DNA from: Tethya wilhelma
Taxonomy: Eukaryota > Porifera > Demospongiae > Tethyida > Tethyidae
Length of the DNA: 64,000 nucleotides
Assembly: GCA_964030475.1 (NCBI GenBank)
Contig: CAXIPT010000007.1
Coordinates: forward strand, 674,253 to 738,252
Direction: 5' to 3'
This document shows, in pieces, positions 26,389 to 37,687 of this stretch. Numbering within the stretch: position 1 is the stretch's first letter; every line of letters begins with the position of its first letter. The translations under genes and the position numbers were made by a program. The notes beneath the pieces were generated by a model. The model searched no databases, had not been told where the DNA came from, and was given only the letters and a program-made list of their open reading frames with translations.

Positions 26389-26935
26389 ATGGTAGAAGTT
26401 GTGCAGAGTAATTTTGAAGGTCTGTTTCCTCAGATAGAGGAGTGTGTCCTTAGGAGTGAATTCATTGGTAATGCCCAAGTACATGTATATCATTCAAGTA
26501 TTTCACCAAACTCTAAATTATGTGCATATCTGCAGCTGTAGACACAGAGTTCACTGGACTTAGAGCCAGCCCCAAAGATGAACCAAGGTACGTACATGAT
26601 AGTGTTATTTATATGTGTGTTTGAGAGTGAAGAAGTGTTTTCACGATGTCATAATATTGTGTAGTTACTTTGACTCTATGGAGGAACGTTACCAACAGCT
26701 GAGGAGATTTGCTTCAGCATTCAGTATCTGCCAATTTGGTATGATTACAAAAACAATGTCAATTACATCATTTTTCATGCTACATGATGTCATTCTTAGG
26801 ACTTTCAGCTTTTATCAAAGAACAGGACGAAAATAAGTAACTGTTTTAAAAGCCCATGGGCCATTAGTTACAAATATACAACGTGACACTCTTTGTAGGT
26901 ACATAGCTCATTCGTTTAATTTCTTCCTGTTTCCA
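26389..26935 (+). CDS. PNLDC1: PNLDC1-type (PARN-like) ribonuclease, N-terminal exons, cut at an N
   Basis: The exons are 26389-26467, 26536-26587, 26665-26738, 26800-26836 and 26899-26935, and the last runs into the N at 26936. The protein begins MVEVVQSNFEGL, then SEFIAVDTEFTGLRASP. The Asp and Glu of DTEF are the first metal-binding pair of the DEDD (CAF1) nuclease. RYQQLRRFASAFSICQFGLSAF and NKYIAHSFNFFLFP match the PARN/PNLDC1 core, with NKYIAHS closest to PNLDC1. PNLDC1 trims the 3' ends of piRNA precursors. The rest of the gene appears on the opposite strand at 30849-32674, so the two halves are misordered or inverted here. Confidence 0.8.
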
Positions 26936-26936
26936 N

Positions 26937-27627
26937 GAGAGAGAGATTGTGAGACTATGACTGTGTGTACATTGTCTCTAGTATCACATAACACAATGTA
27001 TTCAAAACACAAATTTGTCCACAATTCATTCCCAATCATCCCACCCTCTGCTTCCACAAAGTCACCACCAACACTCTCATTGTTTTCCCCCTCAACCCCC
27101 CATCTCCTGGTAGGGAGGGTAGGGAGAGGGGGTAGGGGGGAGGGTTAGTTACCCCCAGCATGGCAGCCGTTGCTTGGTGTTGGTGGGAAAGTTTTAGCCA
27201 ATCAGAGAGTTTTGACAACAGACTGGTGGTGGAGGAGAAGCCCGGCATGTTTTAGTGGGGCTCTGTTGTCTGACAACTCTTGTGATCTTGATTTGGAATG
27301 TGTTGGACAACAATTGATATTGTCAATGCTAGGAGCTTTTGTGGGGGCAACAGTGATTGTATGCACACACACACACACAGTGAGAGAGAGAGGTTGAAAT
27401 ATGGAGTAGTAGGATGTGATATGCGACACACACACATACAAACACACGCACACACACACACACAAACACACACAAACACATGCACCATATCGTCATCTTT
27501 TACAAACACATACGGTACTTACAGACGAACACACACACACACTCAAGATGACCTAATGCATTATATACACACACAGTCATTAATGGTAACACACACACAC
27601 ACTCTCTCTCTCTCTCTTTATCCCCAG
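26937..27627. other. Intron or spacer before the SH2B exon, AC/CT-rich
   Basis: After the N at 26936 I find no exon until 27628. The stretch has several AC tracts (27362-27380, 27428-27480, 27530-27542, 27590-27602) and ends in (CT)n plus TTTATCCCCAG. The missing second half of the SH2B PH domain is not here. Confidence 0.55.
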
Positions 27628-29609
27628 AGCTGCCAACAGTTCAGCTGGTGTCTCCAACGGCAGATTAAGAAGTGTATCAACGGGAGACGCACAATCAAAC
27701 TACGTCATCCACTCCACCCTTCCTCTCACCCCCTCCTCTGGCAGCGGGACCAGGCAACCCTCTCTCTCTCTCAGCGGAGGACAGCCTTCCAGCGACCTCA
27801 TCTCTAGCAGCAGCCCACCTCATGCCGTGACGTCGGCACTGAATATCGGAATAGGACAGAGTGACAGCGAGGAATCAATCATGGTGGACGTGTCTTCGTT
27901 CCTCCGTAACCATCCCTATCGTAGCCCCAACCGTCAGCAGCGTACACAGAGCATGTTTGTGAATAATTCATATACGAACATGCCGCCACACCCTCTCCAC
28001 ACACAGCTCTCCCCCTCACACCCCTCACCACCCTCACAACAGGCACCAGCCTCACGGTTCCCGTACTCCTCTCCCACGTCCAGTCCCCCCTCCGATCCGT
28101 CAAACACGCCCCCTCCCCTACCGAAACGAGATGTAATTAGAGGACGAAGTCAATCAGTTTCAAACCACGCCTCCAATACCATAAACCACACCCCTCCCAG
28201 TCCAAGCAGCTCCCCAATGACATCATCATCATCAAAGGCCAATAACGAGAGGGGTTACCCCACGCCCAAGAGAAAATTCAGTCAGCCTCTCCTCGAGGTT
28301 CCTTCATCCTCCTACTCCTCCACATTAGTAGCAGCAGAAGTCACATCGACCAACAGCGAGTGTGAGTTGCTGCCAGCGCCGGGCAACCTCGAGACTTGCT
28401 CCCAATCCTCGTCCACTTCGGCTCTTCATCCCGTGTCCCTGGCTGCTATGCAACGTATGGCAGAGGGCCGAAGGGGGAGCAACTTGTCGAACCCCCCAAC
28501 TGACGACAACCCCCAGTTAGGTGCAACCCCTGTAATTATGAACAATAAATCCCCCAAAAGGGGTCACATGAGAAAGATCAGTGCACCAGTCATGGTCCCC
28601 AAAGACTTTGCCACGAAACTACAACTTGAGAACGGAATACGGACCAGCACGACCAAACAGAACAAGTATGGCAGTGACAATATACTCAACACTAACAAGA
28701 CAGGTGCCAGCAGCGGCAGAGGTGCCGGAGGGCATCTCGACTCCAGTCCTAGAGAAGTCGAGCAAGTGATAGAATCGGATCGGGAGTTTGAAGAAGGAGC
28801 TTCTTCGTCGGGCTTACTAGACGATCCTGCCGACTATTCTTCAATCGTCTCCGCCCACCAGCGCTTCCCGTCTTTCTCTTCAAACGACGAATCCACCAGT
28901 CATCGGCTGACAATGAACTTTCCCGTCAATTCTCACCACCAGCCTCCACTGCCCATACCCGCGGGCGGGGCCCAGCACCACCAACCTTACAGATTGAACA
29001 GAAATGGGTCCGAGTCGACCGGCGATGATGCTACTGTAAACCACCATCAACTTGACGTATTACTCTCCGAGATAGGTCTGAATCGGCCGAATCAAGATAG
29101 TCACGGTGGGAGAAATAGTCCTCATTCCCAGCCCAGGAACACTACCACCGTAGTACCAAACAGAGACGGTGCTCAGAGCCAGGCTAGCAATCGGACAAAC
29201 TCCTCTTCCGATGATACCGATGCCTCTTCTACAGGAGTGGGCGTGGCTCCGCTATCGAGTACCAATCCCATTTTCGTCGAGGCCAACGGAGGTCAGGATC
29301 AGCCTGTCGTCATGCACACACAACATCCGTACGAGTTTTGGGCAACAAGAGAACAAGATGTCGTGAATTTGAGAGTTTTGTCCAACTATCCATGGTTTCA
29401 TGGGATGATCTCACGAGCCAACGCCTCTCAGTTGGTCCTAGCCGGGGGAGACAGGGGAACAGGGCAGTACCTCGTGAGGCAGAGTGAGTCGAGGGAGGGA
29501 GACTTTGTCCTCACGTTCAACTACCACGACCGAGCAAAGGTGAGTGAGTGTGTGTGTGTGTGTGTGTGTGTNTATGATCTGTGTGTTATGTTATTGAAAC
29601 CCTAGTTTG

Positions 29610-29645
<36 letters not shown>

Positions 29646-30246
29646 TCCCTCTCTCCAGCACTTACGTATGACACTAGACGAAGGAGGCTGTAACATCCAG
29701 CACCTCTGGTTTGACGATGTCCCCAACATGCTAGACTACTTCAAGACAAACTCCATCCCTCTCGAGTCCTTCTGGCTCAACGATGATGTCAAACTCACCA
29801 CCTTTATCGACCGCCAAGCCTCAGATTCATTCCGTACCACGACCGTCATCCACACAGATCGACTCAACCGCGTCCCACCAAGACGGTCACGCTCTCTTCA
29901 CGTAGGAATGTCCCGTACGGTTGCCAATAGCAACAACACAAACAGCCCAAGTAGCTCCACCCCCAACACGCCTATTCCCAACGAGGGAGAACTTGCGTCA
30001 GTTTCCTCGTCCAATTCCCATTCCACAAACTCCCTTCCCCATTCCACACGCCACAGTACCGGGTGGAGACAGCTGTTCCGTTCCCAGCGTTCCTCTAGTG
30101 CCGGCAACGTGGGGCGTGTCCAAAGAAGACACTCGACCAATGCAGGATCAATGTTGAGCACGAGCACTCGCAGCGGTACAGCCAGTCGGAATACAGGTGG
30201 GCGGAGCTCTAGCAACGAGAACACATATATCCTGAGGCACTACTGA
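27628..30246 (+). CDS. SH2B: SH2B-family adaptor, C-terminal part with SH2 domain
   Basis: Two exons, 27628-29539 and 29659-30246, give about 833 residues. Roughly 570 residues of Ser/Pro-rich linker come first. The SH2 domain then begins [17 protein letters not shown] and [22 protein letters not shown] supplies the phosphotyrosine-binding Arg. [20 protein letters not shown] follows across the intron, and IPLESFW is the SH2B-type end. The C-terminus ENTYILRHY carries tyrosines where APS/SH2B2 has its Cbl-binding site (inference). SH2B adaptors bind activated receptor and JAK tyrosine kinases. The frame enters from an upstream exon not present here. The dimerisation domain and start of the PH domain lie at 52679-53296. 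The donor at 29540 is followed by a (GT)n tract containing an N at 29572, and the acceptor is preceded by (CT)n. Confidence 0.88.
29606..29650 (+). repeat. (CT)n tract at the SH2B acceptor
   Basis: About 45 bp of CT, then CTCTCCAG, precede exon 29659-30246. Confidence 0.9.
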
Positions 30247-30848
30247 CTCACGCAGCACTGGGGGTGAAGGTTGGGGGACTATATAGCTGCTGTGGTGGTG
30301 GTTGGTGATCAGTGTTGCTGAGTCTGTCAGTGAACATGTATAAAGAAAGTTTGTTTTTTTTCTTTTCTGTTTTAATTTTCTTGTTTTGGTTCTTATTAAT
30401 TTTGCTTGTTTTTTTTTTGTGGTGTTCGGTCACGACGTGTCACTGTGTTTTTCTTACAGTACGTGATCAAGCACTCATTGTGTCATGTTATCGTTGGATG
30501 TATGTGTGTGTGTTTTTTCTTCAGCTTTATTTATTCTGTCAGCAAATCAACTCAAAGTCAGGTTTTACGTAATAATTCTATCGGTATTGTCATTATGGTT
30601 GCAATGATATAATTATAGGTAGTACATCAAATCCTGGAGCAATAATTATTTGTATGAATAAATCTATAGTGCATAATTAACTTTGTGCATGTCCACATGC
30701 AAGTATAAACAGCTAGGTGAAATGTATACAGATGAATGGATGATTTGTCATGTACATAATGTGTGTACCATAGATGTATAGATCATGCCATATGACCAGA
30801 TGAACTGAAATTGATCCAAATTGCACAATACTACTACTGCAGCTGTTG
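30247..30848. other. Convergent 3' spacer between SH2B and PNLDC1
   Basis: I see no exon. It is T-rich on the plus strand (30340-30430), and probably holds the two 3' UTRs. Confidence 0.5.
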
Positions 30849-32674
30849 CTATGTTACACTGTAGCTATGGCTACCACTGCTGGTGTGTGGTTTTAGTACC
30901 AATCCTAGCACCATCCCTAGGAGTCCCATTCCAATACCTGGAACCACCAGCTTCCTAAAATAAAAATCATACAGTAAAAACTTAAACATTATGGTTCTGC
31001 ATGTAATTCTATCTAAATCATAAAAAAAAAAGTCAATCGCTAGCTAGCAAAGCTTCAAACTGAGGCGGTGATTGTCACAATCATTGACTTGCCATATCAG
31101 AAGTCTTGCCAGTGAGGAGTCTCTGAGCCAGCTGTACCTCCTAATGTTGAGATACTGCACATGAGGAGCATCACTCCGGGAGACAAGGAGCTGCTCAGCT
31201 CTGGAATGGAAGGGAAAAGATACGTACCAAAAAAGTAACACACAAAACTTACTATCAAACATGGACAGTTTTCACTCCAATGTGGACAGTTATAACATGC
31301 ACGTGCAATTAAAATTTACACATTTATGGTATGAAGATGACTAAACTTTAGACTTTGACCTTTTCTTAGAAGAGAGGACAAGGAGGGCTGTATTGGGAGA
31401 TGGGAATCGGACATCCATCGACATATAGTCGAGATACTCCTGCAACTGCACAAGTACATTCAGGTCATACATGCAGCAGGGTTAGGTATGATGCAACACT
31501 ACCATTTCCACGGTAACAGGTCCTCCATCCTTACTAGTGACAATGAGCCAATCAGATCGAGATATTGGAGGGTCACCCCCTGATAAATTCTGAAATTATG
31601 AAAGTACATAATAATTATATATTTATTATTTTAGCCGAATTGATAAACCTCACAATATGTTTGATTGGTCCACGGATGAGGTTGACTCTGTTCATATGGG
31701 GAGCAGTGATTCTGAAGTACTGACGGATGTGTACTGGACGGGATTCAGTGCTCCTGTGTGTGTGTGTGTGTGAGTACAAAATTGTCTTTGTAATGATGTG
31801 TGTGATTAAGATAAACACTTACTTGACTCCTTTCATAGCTACCAAATGAACGATCCTAAGAAACACTGCATTGGACACACAAAATAACTACTCTTCTTCT
31901 TCGATTCAATGGCTAATGTGTAAGCAAATATTTTCAGGTTAGAGGAGAGGAGGAGGAACTTACCAAAACCCACACAGAAAGAATCAAATCCAGCTTCATG
32001 ATACCTTGATTGAGAGCCTACGTGATGTGAACGTGTGTGAAGAGTGATGGCAGTGAAGTTACATGATGAGGGGTGTGAGTGTGATTACATCGTACTGTAG
32101 TGCTGTGATTCCTCAGCGTGTGCTATAACTGGTGAACAGAGAGAGTAGAACGTTCCTCTTTCACTGTATGGAGGAGAGAAAATCAAACAACCCATCCACT
32201 GTGCTAACCATGCTGTACCTGTGTAATGCCTCATATAAGTCAACCAGACTTGAGAATTCCAATAGATTGCTTCTTGACAGTGACTGGGAGAACAGAAGTA
32301 TATAGCAAAGATAATGAATCCCCCGACAATATTTCCATGTTATTGATATTCTACTGGTAAACTGAGACCTTCTGAAATGCATAACAGAGATGTTTTGTGT
32401 CAATGACGGTTGGGAACAGCTGGTGAAGACTCTTCTTGAACTCACTGTACGACTCTAAGATAGATTGAACTTCATGGATGCTTTATACCCCCCTACACAC
32501 CCACACACATCCACACACACACACACACACCTGGTAGTGGGTTGAAAAACTTTTCATACATAAGGATCAGGTCACTCAACATGTTATGCCCCAACAGTGG
32601 CTAAAAATAGAAAGATATTACCACATTAGCTGTACTAAATATAGACTCAAACCTTTTGTGCTCTCTCCAATAAC
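30849..32674 (-). CDS. PNLDC1: PNLDC1, C-terminal exons with tail anchor
   Basis: The minus-strand exons I can join are 32674-32653, 32600-32531, 32454-32369, 32283-32219, 32163-32096, 32017-31964, 31865-31823, 31753-31654, 31589-31503, 31445-31360, 31200-31093 and 30954-30849. PLLGHNMLSDL carries the third DEDD Asp. SLHQLFPTVIDTKHL, SNLLEFSSLVDLYEAL and YHEAGFDSF (His and Asp of the active site) follow. APHMNRVNLIRG is closest to PNLDC1. The last exon encodes LVVPGIGMGLLGMVLGLVL, a tail-anchor helix like the mitochondrial anchor of PNLDC1. The product should be the piRNA 3' trimmer on the mitochondrial surface. Intron 31092-30955 uses a GC donor. Further 5' exons on this strand (32675-33100) could not be assigned. 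Confidence 0.82.
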
Positions 32675-33112
32675 CTGAACAATAGTAGGAACAAAGAACA
32701 TGACCAAGATACAATTGAACAAGCAAGAAAACATCAGGCTGTCTGATCTACACTCACCAAGAATGAGAAGCTTTGAATGGATCTTTATTAAAATATCCAG
32801 TGAACATAACTAAAGGACCAGTTCACAGTTTGTTTGAATTTGGCATGGAGTAGGATGTGTATGTACCCTTACCCTTACCCCACCCCATACCCATGTATGT
32901 ACGTACTGTAGGTCCCACAGCAAGTCCTCTCTTCTGCCTCACATTGAACCACATGTGTTGGCTGGCCATGCACCAAGACTAGTGGTGAGTGTTGCACACA
33001 TTTGCAGCTATAATATTATACAGCTGCTGGAGTAGCACTTCCAATCTGTCCACTGCAAGAGCTCAGTGATAATGACTGTTATTGCTCACACACACTCTCA
33101 GAGTGCAGATGC

Positions 33113-34132
33113 TCAGAACCAGCTGGTGCAATCGAATCCAAAAGAAAGAAACTCCAAAAGACAGTAGCTACATGTGCAACGCATTAATTTTTGTGTCTGT
33201 TTGTAAGTGTAAATTTTACCACAAGAATCTCTGTTTGTGCATAAGAATAAATGCGATATATCTCCAGAAAAGAACACATTACTGTTGATTGTTCTTAGTG
33301 CTGAACCAGTATTTTTCAAAAAGGAAGAGTTTCGTACTGATACATTAGCAGACACAATGTAAACTGTAGTAGGGAATTTACCATAATAGTCAATGTTATT
33401 AGAGAATGCTGAATCACTGATTGACACTTTGGGTGATTTGGGTGAATTCAGCTTCAATTCAGGAATGACATTTACTGTAATGGCAGATGCAACTTCACTC
33501 CCTAAACTATTATCGCCGATCTCAAACAGCAGCTCATTTCCATTGCCAAAAAATGAACAGTTCACAATGTTAAGTGACAGAGGGATGACTGATGAATCCT
33601 CTCCAAGAAAAAAAAGCACCGCTAATCCTCCACGTCCATTTTCTTTAAATTTTGTATTACTAATGGAGATTTCAGCTGCAGTATTTGTTGTATATCCAAT
33701 AATAGCTACACCTATACCTGGACAGTGATTGAAACTTGAATTGGTCACTATCACACTAACATTGGCAGTTTGTTCAATAGCAGCATTATAGCAAATATCA
33801 CAAAGAGGAACTGATGTTGACCTCGACAGAGTATGATTTGTTGTGACATTGTTCAAAGTAAAGTTTAATTTCATTGGGCATTGTGTTGTACAATCAACAC
33901 CGTAATTTAATGAAAAATTACGTGGAGAATCAATCAGCCTGGAATTGGTAATGGTAGTGTGATACTGATAATGAGCTGAGGTGTTTGTGGTAACCACAAG
34001 TAAATTTATTGATGACTTGTAAAAGATTGAATCATTGACAAAAACACTTCTCTCAGAATAGATAAGAGGCCGTGGTGGGGAGGGGGTGAGAGGTGGACTG
34101 GGAGTCACAAGTGAGCCGAGGGAACTGGTCAA
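33113..34132 (-). CDS. Right-handed beta-helix protein fragment
   Basis: This is one open exon of up to 339 codons. It contains repeated, evenly spaced segments typical of a parallel beta-helix: VIVTNSSFNHCPGIGVAIIG, then ISISNTKFKENGRGGLAVLF, NIVNCSFFGNGNELLFEI, VSISDSAFSNN and VSVRNSSFLKNTGSALRT. Asn-X-Ser/Thr sites are dense, which suggests a secreted or cell-surface glycoprotein. No signal peptide or start can be fixed. The upstream end overlaps the last SZT2-like exon in another frame, so the true 5' end is elsewhere or the join is wrong. I cannot name the family more closely than pectin-lyase fold. Confidence 0.6.
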   Translation of the reverse strand: MTSSLGSLVTPSPPLTPSPPRPLIYSERSVFVNDSIFYKSSINLLVVTTNTSAHYQYHTTITNSRLIDSPRNFSLNYGVDCTTQCPMKLNFTLNNVTTNHTLSRSTSVPLCDICYNAAIEQTANVSVIVTNSSFNHCPGIGVAIIGYTTNTAAEISISNTKFKENGRGGLAVLFFLGEDSSVIPLSLNIVNCSFFGNGNELLFEIGDNSLGSEVASAITVNVIPELKLNSPKSPKVSISDSAFSNNIDYYGKFPTTVYIVSANVSVRNSSFLKNTGSALRTINSNVFFSGDISHLFLCTNRDSCGKIYTYKQTQKLMRCTCSYCLLEFLSFGFDCTSWF

Positions 34133-34252
34133 ACTTGTTCACCAGCAGGAGATAGAAGACCATCTTCAAGATATGGGCCTTGTCATGGACACCCTCAGGG
34201 GAGAAGAGAGCCAGCACCCTGATGGAGTAGGAGGCCTGGGGAGGGGGAGGGN

Positions 34253-34291
<39 letters not shown>

Positions 34292-37200
34292 AGCAGAGAG
34301 GTCAATACCAGCTGCACACTAATGCTAGAAGGACAATAAATAACATGTGGAGCAAATCTGTGCACATATTTCACACAATCTGAGACACAACATTTAAAAC
34401 ATAAATGGAATATGCCACAATCATTTATAGTCCCATGTGATCAGACAGGTCCGTTGACAACATAGTTCAACAGTCGCAGGGCATGTCGCCAAATTACGCG
34501 ACATTGCGAAGGACAGCAACTATGGTGAGAGGTTGAGTTGAAACAAATGCTCAGAGGAAATAAGGTCTGTTGGTATATCCAGTCCTACATATTTCTTACA
34601 GTTTGACAACATTTAAACCAAACTCAGCAACAAATGCGAAGAAACACTGACCCTCCCCTCTCCTCCAAGTTTACCTGTGTCTCCTCCAGCAGCCTGGAGA
34701 GCTCGGGGGATGTCGTGGGACCCAGGGACTCACGGGACACATCAATGAACAGTGCAATGTCCTCCGGCAGGGGGTTATTGCCTGACGCCCCCCCTAATCT
34801 CAGCTCCAGAGTACTGGTGCCAAATGTGTTGCAGTGGACCAGCAGATGTTGGTAAAGGTCAGGGGGGTCAACGGTGGAGGGGACAGTGATGCAGCCTAGA
34901 GAGGGAGGGGGAGAGATACAACCATCACATCAAAAGTTATAGCAATCACCAGTGGTGGTAATGTTAGAAGTCTAAATACTGTATATTTCGTAAGTGAGTT
35001 TCTGGTTGGGTATTAGTCATTACTAAATTATATTCTTGTTCACCAACCTAGTATGCAGATTGAAAATATCAAACTTTAATTCTGCCAAAAGTTAAAGTTT
35101 GATCTGCATACTGGGTTGGTGAACAAGAACATAATTTAATAATAAATACTGTATAGCACACAAAATTGGTGGGAATAAAACTGTTGGATTGGTTCATGAT
35201 TGGTGTATTTTATTTTGGTAACAGTGCCCATGCAGCAATACATGCACATGTATTTTGTACGTGCTGTGCAAAAATGACTGTTTCGCAGATTTAACATTGG
35301 CAACCCTTACCAAAACTGCCAATCTGCCAACATTATAATCCGCTAATTTTTCTCCTATATATAATACAGTATGTCAATTTGGCAATTACCAATGAAACTG
35401 TCTAGTTAGATGTTTTCTATAACATTTCTCAAAAAGAAAGTTCCCACATTAGTAGTAGGTGGCATGGGCCATCAAATGCACTAGGTCATTATCATGAACT
35501 GATCCATTTCATAGTGGAGCTGGCACACACCAACATTAAGACCAGTAATTATCACAAACCTTTCTTGAGGAGGTTCCTGATGAAAGCTGGAGGTGGGTTG
35601 TTCCGTTTATAGCAGAGCTCCAGGAGCTTCCTGGTGTCAAACCTGGCGGGGGGTCTCCTCTCCCCCCGGAGGATGTCCAAGAGGAGGTGCAGGTGGAAGT
35701 CGTGCATGAACGAGTGGACGTGGATGAAGTCCTTGTACCTGGCACACTCGGCAGAGAACATGCTGTCCACCTCGGGACTGGAGAGGGACTGGTCCATGAG
35801 ACGAGAGCTCTCCAGAGTGAACAGCTTCACCATGAACTTGTCCTCGTGAAACATGAGCTCCATCAGAATGATCCCGCCAGCCCACGACCGCTGGAGGCAC
35901 TTATACAGCTTCAGAGAGGAGAGGGTTGATGTTGGAGGCGTAGTGGATGGAGGCTGCTTCTGTTTTGCCGAGGGTACAACCTCTCTCTCGTTGATCTCCT
36001 GGAAGCCGAGGCTCCTCAGGTAGCTGATGTAGAGGGAGAGCAGCTCTGCCTTGATGCCGTCCAACCAGCGGCTCTGGGCCTCCAGGTCCCTCTCAGTGGG
36101 TGTGGCAGGGACACACTGGTGCAGGAGGAGGGGGGAGGTGCAGTAGTGGAAGAGGCGGGCCAGTCTCTTGAGGGCAGAGATACTGTTGGGGTTGACGGGG
36201 GCCGACGACCTGCTCTGCCACGATCGGAACACCTTGGCCAGCAGACCATGACTCTCGTACTGCCTGCGGTGGTTGGAGTGGGTGTTCCTGAAGTGAGTGC
36301 CGTGGTTGAAGACGGGGTCCACGGTCATCTCCTCCCTGAGAGCTGGGAGGCAGTCCTGGTAGACATAGAAAAGCTCCAGGTTGACCTGGTCAGTCATGGC
36401 AGGATACACCGGGCGCTGGAGGAGGAGCTGGGCTCTGCTGGGGGCGGAGACAGCCTAGAGGGGAGGGGGAGGAGTTGGTCACTGGTGGTACCATCGATAG
36501 GGATTTTAATTTGACAGTTTGACAGTCAGTCTGCCAATATTTTGGGTGCTGTTAATTACGAATGTACTATGCACACATGCAAATTGTCAAATTTAAATTT
36601 GTCAATATTTTTATTTTACGTTCTGCGGAGCAAACTGTCAAATATTTTAACTGTCAATATTTCTGGGTATATGGTACGATGGTAGGTGATAGACACTCAC
36701 CTCTGAGGGAGGAGACCCTTTAATTAGTGCCACATTCTCTGACCGAGATCGACTCATCTTCACTGCCAGCTGTTATCATGGAAACAGAACAGGGAGAATT
36801 CATTTAATAATTCATCTCATCACATCATCAAATATTATAGTTACACATAGTTTGGTAAATTTGCTCTGAGCTCCATTTCTTAATGCTGGCCAAACTATTG
36901 TACAACTAATGACATTGAAAGTATAATAATTATACTGTAAATCAGGAAATTTTGCTGTTGCTTATATTTCATGATTTGAGTTACCGAAAAAAAATATGAA
37001 AATACGAAAGTAAAGTGACCAACATTAATGACCCCCGTTCCTAGGAATTGATCCTTCACTACACCACGAAAAATAGATGGTGTGGAAAAATAAAGTGTGA
37101 ATATGTTAACATGCGCAAATTTCCAGATTTACAGTAGAACAATCATAGTAATGGCCAAATCATAAGATGGAATGGCTGTTAGATTGAAGAAGAAGAATGC

Positions 37201-37648
37201 ATTACAACACCTTTGTCAGGCATACCTTGCCTTACACTATTAAACATGAAGGAATGGTAGCCTCGTCCCCAGGCCCTCTGGGTGCCACTATTGCTGAGTT
37301 ATTGTGTGACGATCTTTACCAGACACATTTTATTCTCAAGCCAAAAATTAAGAAAATAATTATTATGGTGAAGATTGTCAATTTAATAAATCAATATACT
37401 AGCAGCAGCAGAAGGCCTGGGAATGAGGCTAGTTGCCTTATGCTATTGAACATGAAGATACTTCTTGTCCTCACCTTGGTGGCCCTCTGGGTGTCCCTGG
37501 CGTGGGTGTGCTGGAAGAGACCCATCTTCTGAGAGAGGAGGATGTGGAGGACCCCACTGCGACCACACTGCCACTCCTCCTCCCGAGACAAGGCACTCAA
37601 CAAATGACGAGTCAGCAGTTCAGCAACGTTGTACACCCACAGCTCAGC

Positions 37649-37687
<39 letters not shown>

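Noticed and set aside
31823..31999. A signal-peptide start (MKLDLILSVWVL) on the minus strand spliced to DRSFGSYERSQ
   Set aside because: The alternative frame gives YHEAGFDSF and continues perfectly into PNLDC1, so the Met frame is spurious.
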